Of a DNA stretch of 64,000 nt, positions 23,950-33,278 are shown piece after piece (position 1 is the stretch's first letter; the number at the start of each line of letters is the position of its first letter). Source of the stretch: Chromobacterium phragmitis (GTDB taxonomy: Bacteria > Pseudomonadota > Gammaproteobacteria > Burkholderiales > Chromobacteriaceae); assembly GCF_003325475.1 (NCBI RefSeq), contig NZ_CP029495.1, forward strand, positions 1,922,001 to 1,986,000. Reading direction: 5' to 3'. The position numbers were made by a program, and so were the translations under genes. A model generated the notes under the pieces. It ran no database searches, had not been told where the DNA came from, and worked only from the letters and a program-made list of their open reading frames with translations.

Positions 23950-26117
23950 TATTTAACCCTCCGGTATTCAAAGTCTTTAGGGAAGTTGCCATCTGAGAAC
24001 TGAGGACTATCTTGCAGCACCATAATTGCATTTATATAAGCAAAGTGTCTATCGATGAGGCCATTCATATTGTCAGGAGGGTCTCTCTGTATTTGTCCTG
24101 GTAGATTTACTGAGGCAGCGCATTTCGCAAATGATCTAGAGTAATACCAATTTTTTATACCTTTATTGGTTTTTATTGTTTTTAGATAGTTGGTTGATGC
24201 TTCGTCGGCATATAGATTAGAATTTTCTTTGGGAGATGCAGTCCATACCCAGTATGCTCCTGCGCTGTTTGATGCATGGAAACTAGATGTGGCTACTTCT
24301 TCTCTCCAATTTAATTCTATTTGAGTGGGAGGTGTTTTAGGGGTTTTGCCGCAGAATAAGAAGTACTTATAGTAGTTATTGTTCCCTCCATTAATGTTTC
24401 CGTTTGGATTCGTTAATTGTAAAAAACCACGGCCATACCATCCGTTGTGTAATGTTGGGCTGTTTCCATTTCCTTCTTTTGTCGTGCTTAACCATTGTGT
24501 TTCTTGTATTGCATTGCCAAGGAAGCAAGCGGTTCTCATTATGGTTTTTCGGATGAGGAATTTAGACAGTGCCTTGTTCAAGGATACATAGTGATTCTTT
24601 ATAAACGGTGTCGACGCATTGGGGCTCTCCCAGTAAGCTGGCTTGTCAGATTTGTGTGATCCTTTTTTACGAATAACATTTTTAGGAATCAATTGTTCCC
24701 ATTCTTTTGGACTGAGCCATTCAACGTCTCTAAACTGCATAAGAATGGTTTGGGGAGGTAGGTGCCAGTGTGTAGAGGGAATATCTAATGAAGCCTCCTC
24801 CCAGAAGGACTGTGCCTCCACGTATGCTTTGAAATCACCATACATCTCCTCTGTCATGGGCTCATCCAATACGTCGCTTTTTTTCTTCAACCAATCATAT
24901 CGCGTATCAATCTGTCCCTTTTCCCACTCCGTTGGGAACTTGCAGATCGCACGTGAAAGCCGGGATTGTATCTTTGCATCTCCGAGCGCTGCTGCTAGGG
25001 CATCGGCAGTCAATTTCTTTCCCGAGTTACCTACAATCCACTTTTCAAGTGCTGGGGAGTTGCACTGGCTATCAGGTGTTGGATCGTCGTCAATCAAGCT
25101 CCAGCCTGACCAGTGAGGGAAGTCGGCATCGCTGAACTTCTTGATCGCCGCCGCATTTAGATCGACCCAACCTTGCCCGCCTGGATAGTTGACTTTGTGC
25201 CAGTGCGGAACGGCTCCCGCCGCGATGGGGGTTTCGTTCTCAGTATTGATAACACGGCCAAAACGGAGCAGTTCATAAGCGGCGCTGGGCGCGATATGGA
25301 AGGCGTCGCCTAGGGCTGCCGCTTTGCTGTAGAGGTTGTATTCGTATTTATCATCGCTATTGGCCAGTGGCTGGTCTAACTCAATGTATAAGCTTTCTTG
25401 CTGTGGGTCTTCCTGGCGGGTGGTCAACAAGCACTTTCCTCGCTCGAATCGCATCGTCACGAACAAAGGCACCGTGGAGGTATGCACTGGCACTCCGCTG
25501 TCGGTGGGCGCTTGCGGCGAGGCAATCGATGCGTAGAACAGTGTGCCGGGCGGCAGGTAGAAATGCATGTCGCCGTAGATGATCTTGTCCCGGCCATCCG
25601 TGCTGATGTCCAGCTTGCCCGAGCTTCTGCCGACGATCTTTTTCAGGTTGGCGTCGTCGCAAATGATTTCCAGATGAATGGCATTCTTGCCATTGCAGCT
25701 GCCTACGCTGCCCAGGCTGTCCTTCCGGTTCACCGGCTGTTTGTTTTTGACGAAAACTTCCTTCAGATGCATGTAGATGGAGTAGTACTCGATCTGGCCA
25801 TCCGGGCCCTCGCCTATTTCCGTGCTGTGCTTGATCACCACGCAGCCGTTGTCGGTTTCTCCCTGGTAAGCCAGCGGTTTTTTGTCGGCATCGGGCGAGG
25901 GCGTTCTCTTATATACGACCACGCCGTCGGCGATGGCACGCACCGGTTCGCCGTGCGCACCGGTGTCCGTATGCTCGATGTGCTGGCCGCCATGCCACGC
26001 CATGCGGCTGGCGATGGGAAAGCCGCCACGAGAGGAGAACGGCATCAGGCTGGCAAGCCATTGCTCATCGCTGGCGTTGCCCTGGGGCGTTTTGAGAATG
26101 GGAGGGCTGATAATCAT
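23949..26117 (-). CDS. T6SS effector: M23-type peptidase domain plus GH19/lysozyme-like domain
   Basis: 722 residues, starting 12 bases after the vgrG stop. Residues ~20-190 resemble an M23/LytM peptidase: 'MAWHGGQHIEHTDTGAHGEPVRAIADGVVVY', 'YYSIYMHLKEV' and 'GKNAIHLEI' stand for the HxxxD, HL and HxH positions, the last one degenerate. Residues ~535-720 resemble a GH19 chitinase/lysozyme fold: 'FLGNAIQETQW' (candidate catalytic Glu) and 'GWYGRGFLQLTNPNG'. Together they suggest a peptidoglycan peptidase and glycosidase delivered by the adjacent VgrG into the target periplasm. The 5' part is GC-rich like vgrG and the 3' part is AT-rich, so the C-terminal module may have been swapped. Confidence 0.78.
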   Translation of the reverse strand: MIISPPILKTPQGNASDEQWLASLMPFSSRGGFPIASRMAWHGGQHIEHTDTGAHGEPVRAIADGVVVYKRTPSPDADKKPLAYQGETDNGCVVIKHSTEIGEGPDGQIEYYSIYMHLKEVFVKNKQPVNRKDSLGSVGSCNGKNAIHLEIICDDANLKKIVGRSSGKLDISTDGRDKIIYGDMHFYLPPGTLFYASIASPQAPTDSGVPVHTSTVPLFVTMRFERGKCLLTTRQEDPQQESLYIELDQPLANSDDKYEYNLYSKAAALGDAFHIAPSAAYELLRFGRVINTENETPIAAGAVPHWHKVNYPGGQGWVDLNAAAIKKFSDADFPHWSGWSLIDDDPTPDSQCNSPALEKWIVGNSGKKLTADALAAALGDAKIQSRLSRAICKFPTEWEKGQIDTRYDWLKKKSDVLDEPMTEEMYGDFKAYVEAQSFWEEASLDIPSTHWHLPPQTILMQFRDVEWLSPKEWEQLIPKNVIRKKGSHKSDKPAYWESPNASTPFIKNHYVSLNKALSKFLIRKTIMRTACFLGNAIQETQWLSTTKEGNGNSPTLHNGWYGRGFLQLTNPNGNINGGNNNYYKYFLFCGKTPKTPPTQIELNWREEVATSSFHASNSAGAYWVWTASPKENSNLYADEASTNYLKTIKTNKGIKNWYYSRSFAKCAASVNLPGQIQRDPPDNMNGLIDRHFAYINAIMVLQDSPQFSDGNFPKDFEYRRVK

Positions 26118-26129
26118 GCTGGTATCCGC

Positions 26130-28754
26130 TTATTCCGAGAACGGATGGGTATTGGGAGGGGTGTACTTGTCTTTGGGGAGCGTTGGCAGCGGAGGGTTCA
26201 TGCTGGCCGGCCCGCTCAAATCATGGCTGGCGCCCTTGACGCTGACGGTGCCGGGGCAATGCACCTCGATATTGCCACCGACGATGCGGATGTAGCCGCT
26301 GCCAGCGGTGAGCAGGATTTCCTTTTTAGCGTTGACAACAACCCGTTCCTTGCAAGAAGTAATCGTCACATCCTGATCTGCCGTGATTTCCATCATGTCG
26401 CTCTGCGCCTGCACCTGCACCTTGCCCTTCGCCGCGATCAGCTTCAGCGCCACCTTGTCTTTCACCCCCGCCACGAACAGGCTGATGTGCTGGCCGACGT
26501 TGTGCAGCCAGCGTCGGCCGGTGGTGTGGTTGGCGTCGCGCTGGGCGACTAGATTCAGGTTCTGGCCGGCGGAGACGGTCTGGCTTTGTTCGGTGAGGGC
26601 GGCGATGCCGGCCGGGCCGGACAGGATCAGCAGCGGCTGCTGGCCGGCTTGATCCTTGGCGGTCTTGCCGTCCTTGTCGGTGTTCGATCCCGCTTCCCAG
26701 GCCTTCAGCGCGTCGGCGTGGTGTTGCAGGTGGCCGTCGCTCTTCTTGCCGGCCTTGGCGTTGTCCGGGCTGATCTCGTCGGGGCCGGTTTCCATGGCGT
26801 CGGCCAGTTGGCCGGCGGCGGTTTCGGCCAGCGCTTGGCTGAGGGAGAGCGCGGCGTCGAGCTGGCTCTGCGCGTGTTCTCTGGCGAGCTGTTTGCCGCC
26901 GGCGCCGTTCTGCGCCTCGGTGGACAGCAGCAGGCCGTGGGCGGCGCGGATGGCGCCGTGATTGTCGGTGCGCAGTTCGAAGCCGTCGCCGCGCGGCTGG
27001 GCTTTGCCGTTGCTGCGCGGATGGGCGAGGTAGCCCTGGTTGAGCTGGGTTTTGCCCGGTTCGCTGGACAGCTTGGCGCGCACTTCGCCGGGGGTGTCGT
27101 CGAACAGCAGCTCGTTGTAGCCGCCGCCCTGATGTTCTTTGGATTTGATGCCGGACAGGGTCTTGTTGGCGGGCAGGCTGCCGGCGCCGCTGAAGTCGGG
27201 CGTGGGGTGGCTGCCGTTGTACAGCACGCCGGTGATCAGCGGGCGGTCGATGTCGCCTTCGATGAAGTCGACCAGCACTTCCTGGCCGATGCGCGGGATG
27301 AACTGGTGGCCCCAGCCGGCGCCGGCCGACGGCATGGCGACGCGCAGCCAGCAACTGGATTTGTCGTCGAGGCCGGCGCCGATGGCGGGGTGCTCTTCCG
27401 GCCGCTGCCAGTGGAACTGCACCTTGATCCGGCCCTGGGCGTCGGTGTGGACTTCCTCGCCGGCGGGGCCAACCACGGTGGCGGTCTGCACGCCGCGAGA
27501 TTTCGGCTTGGCGTGCTCGGTATCGGCAAACGCAGGCGTCAGTGGAATGCCGCGGCGCTGGGTTTGGATTGAGGTGGCGAAAGGGGGGGTGTTCTGGTCT
27601 GCGCCGATATGTTGCGCCAAGTCTGTCGGCAGGTTGTTGCGGACCTGGAAGCTTTGAGCGGTGACGACGAATTCTCGGCTTTCCGCCGCATCGCCGTCAT
27701 GCGCGGGATGGTCGTCCAGACGAAACCACTCGCCCGGCAGCAGTCCGCGCACCGATCCGCTGCCGCTGAAGGATTTGGCCTGCAGGTCGTTGGCCTGCTG
27801 CCGCAGCTCGGCATAGCGGCCCAGTTGTTCCTCGTCGCCGGCATAGTAAAGGCCAGGCGCGTCGTATTGCGTCAGGCTGCTTTGCAGGGCTTGGCCGGTT
27901 TGGCCCTGGTCGATATGGCTGTCGTCGCGGTTTTGCTGAGTGTAGACCGGCTTGTAGTCGTAGCTGGCCAGCGCCGTGCCGCCCGGCACGATCTGGCGCG
28001 CGGCCTCCCAGCCGGTGAGGCCATCCTCTTCTTCTGTCGCATCGCTGCGGTGGAAGCGCACTCGTTCCAGTTTGGAACCCGGCAGACTGTGGGCATCGTC
28101 AAAGATGGCCAGTTCCACCTGCGGGCTATTTCCTCGCGACGCTTCGCTACCTCGCTCGGTCACTTCATCCAGATGAACGAATCGCCAGGCGTAGCCTTCC
28201 TCATGCAACAGCCTGACGATGAAATCGAAATCGCTCTCGCGATACTGCAGCGTGTAGCTGCGCGGCGATGCCGGCTTGACCTGGATGTCCAGCGTCTGCG
28301 CTCGGGCGAAGGCGGGGTTGGCAGCCTGATGCTCCGAGAGGATCTGTTTGACGATGTCCGGCACCGTCATGTCCTGGAACACCCGGGAGGTGCGGCGATG
28401 GCGCAGCAGCGCGATCGGCGGCTCGATGGTCAGTTGGTACTGGGAAAAGCCGCCGTCGGAGCCCAGCAGCCTGGCCTGGCTGACCACGCCGCAACGGATG
28501 GTCTCGCCTCCGTCCGCATCGGCAATGCCAATCCGGGCCGGCAGGCCCAGCAGCGTCTTGAGTTCGATATTGTCGTCCGGCGACAGGCAGCTCAGCGTGT
28601 ATCGGTATGGCCGGGACAGGCCTTCCTCGCCGTCCAGGCTAAGCGGCAGCAGCCGTTCGGCAGCGAGGTGGCCGCTGCCAAGCTCCAGCGTCAACAAACG
28701 GTTTTCCTGGCCAAAGGCAGAAGCAAAGCTGGCCAACAATGCATTCAGATCCAT
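26130..28754 (-). CDS. vgrG: Type VI secretion spike protein VgrG (copy 1)
   Basis: 874 residues. gp27/gp44-like part with 'LSLDGEEGLSRPYRYTLSCLSPD' and 'ALLRHRRTSRVFQDMTVPDIVKQILSEHQ'; gp5-like OB fold ('GRIKVQFHWQRPEEHPAIGAG..SCWLRVAMPSAGAGWGHQFIPRIGQEVLVDFIEGD'); then a long C-terminal DUF2345-type region. It ends in a Pro-rich tail without an added toxin domain. The start at 28754 matches the start of copy 2 (MDLNALLASF versus MNLDSLLASF). It forms the puncturing tip of the T6SS needle. The downstream effector gene is probably its cargo. No other T6SS core gene is in the window. Confidence 0.93.
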   Translation of the reverse strand: MDLNALLASFASAFGQENRLLTLELGSGHLAAERLLPLSLDGEEGLSRPYRYTLSCLSPDDNIELKTLLGLPARIGIADADGGETIRCGVVSQARLLGSDGGFSQYQLTIEPPIALLRHRRTSRVFQDMTVPDIVKQILSEHQAANPAFARAQTLDIQVKPASPRSYTLQYRESDFDFIVRLLHEEGYAWRFVHLDEVTERGSEASRGNSPQVELAIFDDAHSLPGSKLERVRFHRSDATEEEDGLTGWEAARQIVPGGTALASYDYKPVYTQQNRDDSHIDQGQTGQALQSSLTQYDAPGLYYAGDEEQLGRYAELRQQANDLQAKSFSGSGSVRGLLPGEWFRLDDHPAHDGDAAESREFVVTAQSFQVRNNLPTDLAQHIGADQNTPPFATSIQTQRRGIPLTPAFADTEHAKPKSRGVQTATVVGPAGEEVHTDAQGRIKVQFHWQRPEEHPAIGAGLDDKSSCWLRVAMPSAGAGWGHQFIPRIGQEVLVDFIEGDIDRPLITGVLYNGSHPTPDFSGAGSLPANKTLSGIKSKEHQGGGYNELLFDDTPGEVRAKLSSEPGKTQLNQGYLAHPRSNGKAQPRGDGFELRTDNHGAIRAAHGLLLSTEAQNGAGGKQLAREHAQSQLDAALSLSQALAETAAGQLADAMETGPDEISPDNAKAGKKSDGHLQHHADALKAWEAGSNTDKDGKTAKDQAGQQPLLILSGPAGIAALTEQSQTVSAGQNLNLVAQRDANHTTGRRWLHNVGQHISLFVAGVKDKVALKLIAAKGKVQVQAQSDMMEITADQDVTITSCKERVVVNAKKEILLTAGSGYIRIVGGNIEVHCPGTVSVKGASHDLSGPASMNPPLPTLPKDKYTPPNTHPFSE

Positions 28755-29015
28755 TGCCATTCCAAACGAAAAACCCTCAGTGGAGGATATGTTATTGAAC
28801 AGAAACAAGATTCAGATTCTATTGAAACGGTAAAGGCTGTAACAAGCGGGGTTAGGGCGGAAATCACCATGATGTGACGAAAGGACAGGTGTCGACGTCC
28901 CAGAGCAAGCCAACACAAATGGTGGAAATCTCAGGGCCTTGCTTGCGGCACCAATGGCTTTAGGCGATAGAAGCTGCATGGCCGCTACCATTTTGTGCAG
29001 GCAGGCCTTTGAGTA

Positions 29016-29125
29016 GAGCCGCCAACAAAATCTCCGATACTGCGGTGTGTCGACGGGTTGCACCGTTTGTATTACCTGCGCCGGCATGCCTTGTCTCATA
29101 CGTTTTCCTTCTTGGCTGGCGGCTG
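29016..29125. repeat. MITE-like palindromic element, diverged copy A
   Basis: Starts GAGCCGCCAACAAAA and ends with the partial inverse TTGGCTGGCGGCTG. Its interior aligns with copies B and C over 35 bases (TGTATTACCTGCGCCGGC..., 25 of 35 identical to copy C). No target duplication is visible, so it is old or rearranged. Confidence 0.6.
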
Positions 29126-29203
29126 TTGGTGTGATTCGTGGTGAGAAAGCACCTTTACACCTGACTTTTAGGCCAGGTTGGTGGGGGTATGTGAATCGTT
29201 GGA

Positions 29204-29233
29204 TTGTTTGCATTTATTGCAAAAACATAAAAT
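29204..29233 (+). promoter_or_regulatory. Possible promoter of vgrG copy 2
   Basis: TTGTTT (29204-29209) and TAAAAT (29228-29233) are spaced by 18 bases, 62 bases before the ATG, inside an AT-rich stretch. This is a consensus match only. Confidence 0.4.
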
Positions 29234-29295
29234 GGCGGCCGGTCTCAATTCTTTGAAATTTAAACCTTCTTGGTTTTAATTTTTACCTAGACACC

Positions 29296-32034
29296 ATGAA
29301 CCTTGACAGCCTCCTTGCCAGTTTCGCCTCCGCTTTCAATCAAGATCAACGTTTGCTAACCCTGGAGCTTGGCACCGGCCAGATAGCCGCCGAGCAGTTG
29401 CTGCCACTCAGCCTGGACGGCGAGGAAGGGGTGTCCCGGCCATACCGATACACGCTGAGCTGCCTGTCGCCGGACGGCAATATCGAACTCAAGACGCTGC
29501 TGGGCCTGCCGGCCCGGATTGGCATTGCCGATGCGGACGGAGGCGAGACCATCCGCTGCGGCGTGGTCAGCCAGGCCAGGCTGCTGGGCTCCGACGGCGG
29601 CTTTTCCCAGTACCAGCTGACCATCGAGCCGCCGATCGCGCTGCTGCGCCATCGCCGCACCTCCCGCGTGTTCCAGGACATGACGGTGCCGGACATCGTC
29701 CAGCAGATCGTCCACGAGCATCAGGCGGCCAACCCGGTGTTCGCCCGCGCGCAAGCCCTCGAGTTCAAGGTGGGGCCGGCCCAGCCCCGCAGTTATTGCT
29801 TACAATATCGCGAAGACGACTTCAGCTTCATCGTCCGCCTGCTGCATGAAGAGGGCTATGCCTGGCGCTTCGAGCACCTGGACGGAGACAGCCCCCAGGT
29901 CAAGCTGGCGGTGTTCGACGACGTCTACAGCCTGCCGCCGGCCGAAGTGGAGCGAGTGCGCTTCCACCGCAGCGACGCCACCGAAGAAGAGGACGGCCTC
30001 ACCGACTGGAGCGCCAGCCGCCGGATCGTCCCCGGCAACGTGGCGCTGGCCACCTTCGACTACCAGCCGGTGTCCACCCAGCACACCGGCGACAGCAGCC
30101 AGATCGACCAGGGCCAGGGCGGCCAGGCGCTGCAATCCAGCCTGCAGGACTACGACCCGCAAAGTCTTTACTACGCCGGCGACGCCGAGCAGCTCAGCCA
30201 CTACGCCCGGCTGCGGCAGCAGGCGCACGACCGGCTGGCCAAGCAATTCGAAGGCGCCGGCTCCATCCGCGGCCTCACCGCCGGCCAATGGTTCCGCCTG
30301 GACGACCACCCGGCGCACGACGGCGACAGCCACGAGCAGCGCGAATTCGTCGTCACCGGCCAACGCCTCCAGGCGCGCAACAACCTGCCGACCGACCTGA
30401 AAGCCATCCTGCCGGCCGGCGAACCCGCCGACGCCCCATTTAGCACCCAGATCCAGGCCCAGCGCCGCGGCATCCCGCTGACCCCGGCCTACGCCGGCAC
30501 CGAATCGGCCAAGCCCACCAGCCTGGGCGTGCAGACCGCCACCGTGGTCGGCCCCGCCGGCGAAGAAGTCCACACCGATGCCCAGGGCCGGATCAAGGTG
30601 CAGTTCCACTGGCAGCGGCCGGAAGAACACCCCGCCATCGGCGCCGGCCTCGACGACAAATCCTCCTGCTGGCTGCGCGTCGCCATGCCATCAGCCGGCG
30701 CCGGCTGGGGCCACCAGTTCATCCCGCGCATCGGCCAGGAAGTGCTGGTCGACTTCATCGAAGGCGACATCGACCGCCCGCTGATCACCGGCGTGCTGTA
30801 CAACGGCAGCCACCCCACGCCCGACTTCAGCGGCGCCGGCAGCCTGCCCGCCAACAAGACCCTGTCCGGCATCAAATCCAAAGAACATCAGGGCGGCGGC
30901 TACAACGAGCTGCTGTTCGACGACACCCCCGGCGAAGTGCGCGCCAAGCTGAGCTCTGAGCCCGGCAAAACCCAGCTCAACCAGGGCTACCTCGCCCATC
31001 CGCGCAGCAACGGCAAAGCCCAGCCGCGCGGCGAAGGTTTCGAACTGCGCACCGACCACCACGGCGCCATCCGCGCCGCCCACGGCCTGCTGCTGTCCAC
31101 CGAGGCGCAAAACGGCGCCGGCGGCAAACAGCTCGCCAGAGAACACGCGCAATCGCAGCTCGACTCGGCCCTCAGCCTCTCGCAAGCGCTGGCCGAAACC
31201 GCCACCGGCCAACTGGCCGACGCCATGGAGACCGGCCCCGACGAGATCAGCTCGGACAACGCCAAGGCCGGCAAGAAGAGCGACGGCCACCTGCAACACC
31301 ACGCCGACGCGCTGAAGGCCTGGGAAGCGGGATCGAACACCGACAAGGACGGCAAAACGGCGAAAGACCAAGCCGGCCAGCAGCCGCTGCTGATCCTGTC
31401 CGGCCCGGCCGGCATCGCCGCCCTCACCGAGCAAAGCCAAACCCTCAGCGCCGGGCAAAACCTCAACCTCATCGCCCAGCGCGACGCCAACCACGCGACC
31501 GGCCGGCGCTGGCTGCACAACGTCGGCCAGCACATCAGCCTGTTCGTGGCGGGGGTGAAAGACAAGGTGGCGCTGAAGCTGATCGCGGCGAAGGGCAAGG
31601 TGCAGGTGCAGGCGCAGAGCGACGCGATGGAGCTGACGGCGGATAAGGACCTCTCCATTACCTCGGTCAAACAGAAAATCCAGTTCAACGGCAAACAGGA
31701 AATCCTGCTGACCAGCGGAGGCGCATATGTGCGGATCAAGGGCGGCAAGATCGAGCTGCACGCGCCGGGCACCGTCAGCTTCAAGGGGGCGAGCCATGAT
31801 TGGAGCGGGCCGGCGAGCAAGAAGGTAGAAATGCCTTATCTGCCAGGGATGAAAATTTTTGATGAGCAGTTAGTTTTGAAAGATGAAAGTGGGACTCTTC
31901 TTAAGAAGGTTGGATATGAGCTTGAGTTAGAGTCTGGAAGGATAGTAACTGGAGTGACTGATGAGGATGGTAAAACTGAGCGTATAGAAAGCACAGAGCC
32001 ATTGAAGATACAAAATCTTAAAATTATTTATTGA
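29296..32034 (+). CDS. vgrG: Type VI secretion spike protein VgrG (copy 2) with C-terminal extension
   Basis: 912 residues, nearly identical to copy 1 through the gp27, OB-fold and DUF2345 regions. It differs in the N-terminal third and has a unique tail of about 60 residues ('FDEQLVLKDESGTLLKKVGYELELESGRIVTGVTDEDGKTE') that looks like a small beta-sandwich of transthyretin type, the domain that docks effectors on some VgrGs. The DNA switches from GC-rich to strongly AT-rich near 31840, exactly where the tail begins. The next gene, an HExxH protein, is the likely cargo. Confidence 0.93.
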   Translation: MNLDSLLASFASAFNQDQRLLTLELGTGQIAAEQLLPLSLDGEEGVSRPYRYTLSCLSPDGNIELKTLLGLPARIGIADADGGETIRCGVVSQARLLGSDGGFSQYQLTIEPPIALLRHRRTSRVFQDMTVPDIVQQIVHEHQAANPVFARAQALEFKVGPAQPRSYCLQYREDDFSFIVRLLHEEGYAWRFEHLDGDSPQVKLAVFDDVYSLPPAEVERVRFHRSDATEEEDGLTDWSASRRIVPGNVALATFDYQPVSTQHTGDSSQIDQGQGGQALQSSLQDYDPQSLYYAGDAEQLSHYARLRQQAHDRLAKQFEGAGSIRGLTAGQWFRLDDHPAHDGDSHEQREFVVTGQRLQARNNLPTDLKAILPAGEPADAPFSTQIQAQRRGIPLTPAYAGTESAKPTSLGVQTATVVGPAGEEVHTDAQGRIKVQFHWQRPEEHPAIGAGLDDKSSCWLRVAMPSAGAGWGHQFIPRIGQEVLVDFIEGDIDRPLITGVLYNGSHPTPDFSGAGSLPANKTLSGIKSKEHQGGGYNELLFDDTPGEVRAKLSSEPGKTQLNQGYLAHPRSNGKAQPRGEGFELRTDHHGAIRAAHGLLLSTEAQNGAGGKQLAREHAQSQLDSALSLSQALAETATGQLADAMETGPDEISSDNAKAGKKSDGHLQHHADALKAWEAGSNTDKDGKTAKDQAGQQPLLILSGPAGIAALTEQSQTLSAGQNLNLIAQRDANHATGRRWLHNVGQHISLFVAGVKDKVALKLIAAKGKVQVQAQSDAMELTADKDLSITSVKQKIQFNGKQEILLTSGGAYVRIKGGKIELHAPGTVSFKGASHDWSGPASKKVEMPYLPGMKIFDEQLVLKDESGTLLKKVGYELELESGRIVTGVTDEDGKTERIESTEPLKIQNLKIIY

Positions 32035-32042
32035 GAGCAAAA

Positions 32043-32795
32043 ATGAAATTTTGCGAAAGTGGGTGTTTTTCATTTGGTGAGGCTGTTCTGAATCAGAAGA
32101 TTAGTATTAAGACAAATGACGAGAGTATTGGTGAGTCTTCTGTTACAGTCAAAGTCAATGTTGGTCGCCCTCTTACAAAAGGCGAGATTGAGATGTGTCA
32201 AGGCATATTTAGGGACTCAATTGACTATTCAGTTGTAAGGATCGTTAAAGCAATACATAAAACTCAGGTAGGTAGAACGCGACCAGCTGTCATTTCTGAT
32301 CCTAGAAAGCCATGTATATATTTTCCGCCAAAATATGATAACGACCCAAGAAATAGTCATTATTATCAAGATGATTTTTTTACTCCCGCAGGAAATCAGT
32401 CTCAGGTCAGGGATGCTAAGATTCTATTTATGCATGAAATGACGCACATATGGCAAAGGATGAGATGGCGGAATTACTCATTAGAACAGCCAAGTGTGCT
32501 GGAGGCTGATGCGGGAGCATGGTATTATGATAAAATTGAAAAGAAAGAGAAATTAGATTTATATTATTTGCCATGGAAGGATGCAAATTCGCCAAGAGTG
32601 TTTTCCCAGTATAATCATGAGCAGCAGGCCGAAATAGTCGCTAATTACTATGATATTGAATTTTTGAAGACGCCGGGGATACCTGTGAAAAAAGTGAAGT
32701 ATATGAGAGATGCAATTTCGTCTTTGCTAGTTAATCCCCGCAACTGGAACCTTCTTCCATTTAATGCAAACATCAATATTTTTGGGAAGGATTGA
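32043..32795 (+). CDS. Putative T6SS effector with HExxH zinc-metallopeptidase motif
   Basis: 250 residues. The zinc motif H131-E132-M-T-H135 lies in 'ILFMHEMTHIWQRM', and 'SVLEADAGAWYYD' about 20 residues later offers a third ligand (E154 or D156). The gene starts 9 bases after the vgrG copy 2 stop and is AT-rich, continuous with the AT-rich vgrG tail, so tail and effector were probably acquired together. It has no signal peptide, as expected for VgrG-delivered cargo. The substrate is unknown. The ATG at 32043 is chosen over an upstream TTG at 32031. Confidence 0.75.
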   Translation: MKFCESGCFSFGEAVLNQKISIKTNDESIGESSVTVKVNVGRPLTKGEIEMCQGIFRDSIDYSVVRIVKAIHKTQVGRTRPAVISDPRKPCIYFPPKYDNDPRNSHYYQDDFFTPAGNQSQVRDAKILFMHEMTHIWQRMRWRNYSLEQPSVLEADAGAWYYDKIEKKEKLDLYYLPWKDANSPRVFSQYNHEQQAEIVANYYDIEFLKTPGIPVKKVKYMRDAISSLLVNPRNWNLLPFNANINIFGKD

Positions 32796-32796
32796 A

Positions 32797-33252
32797 ATGG
32801 CAAGTCGTTTTTGTATTTTATTTTTTCTTCTTTTGGCGAGTGGTTGTGGCAAGTCAGATAAGAAAGATGAGTCTGATTTTGAAAATATCAGAGCTAAGCC
32901 GGTGATTTATGTGAAAAAAACTGATTCTGCGCTAATTTTTGATACGAGCGATGGTGTTAAAGAGATTGCTGGATCATTAGATGGTGAGAAGATTAAAATA
33001 TTGACAATTTCAGTCACGCGGTCACGTAATGGCGTGTCAGATGATTTTGGATGGGTTGTTGTAAATAATTCCAACCCTCTTGAAAATTGTTCAGTAGAGC
33101 TTCCGACTATTTTCGAATATGGGAAAAAGTTTAATAGTTGCTTGGAAGTTAGACGGGCAGATAAGTATGATAAAAGCTTTGATTATAAAGTGGTGGTTAC
33201 TGGTTTTTCAAACAAAGAGGGTGAGATAGAATTTTCTGCTGTTGATAGATAG
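32797..33252 (+). CDS. Small lipoprotein, candidate immunity protein for the HExxH effector
   Basis: 151 residues: signal peptide with lipobox LLASGC (Cys near residue 17), then a charged domain of unknown family. It follows the effector by 1 base with a GGAAGGA ribosome site, so the two are co-translated. Membrane-anchored periplasmic lipoproteins are common T6SS immunity proteins. If right, the metallopeptidase acts in the periplasm. The role is inferred from context; no family is recognised. Confidence 0.7.
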   Translation: MASRFCILFFLLLASGCGKSDKKDESDFENIRAKPVIYVKKTDSALIFDTSDGVKEIAGSLDGEKIKILTISVTRSRNGVSDDFGWVVVNNSNPLENCSVELPTIFEYGKKFNSCLEVRRADKYDKSFDYKVVVTGFSNKEGEIEFSAVDR

Positions 33253-33278
33253 TTGTATGTATATTTCTATTCTGGTGC

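Larger units (their letters stand above)
28755..29295. other. Divergent intergenic region between the two vgrG genes
   Basis: 541 bases with no convincing gene; the open frames here lack ribosome sites and family signals. It holds the promoters of both vgrG genes and a diverged copy of the palindromic repeat at 29016-29125. Base composition drops towards the start of copy 2. Confidence 0.7.

Noticed and set aside
28812..29213. 133-codon minus-strand frame between the vgrG genes
   Set aside because: It runs through the palindromic repeat, has no ribosome site and ends in low-information sequence; treated as non-coding.
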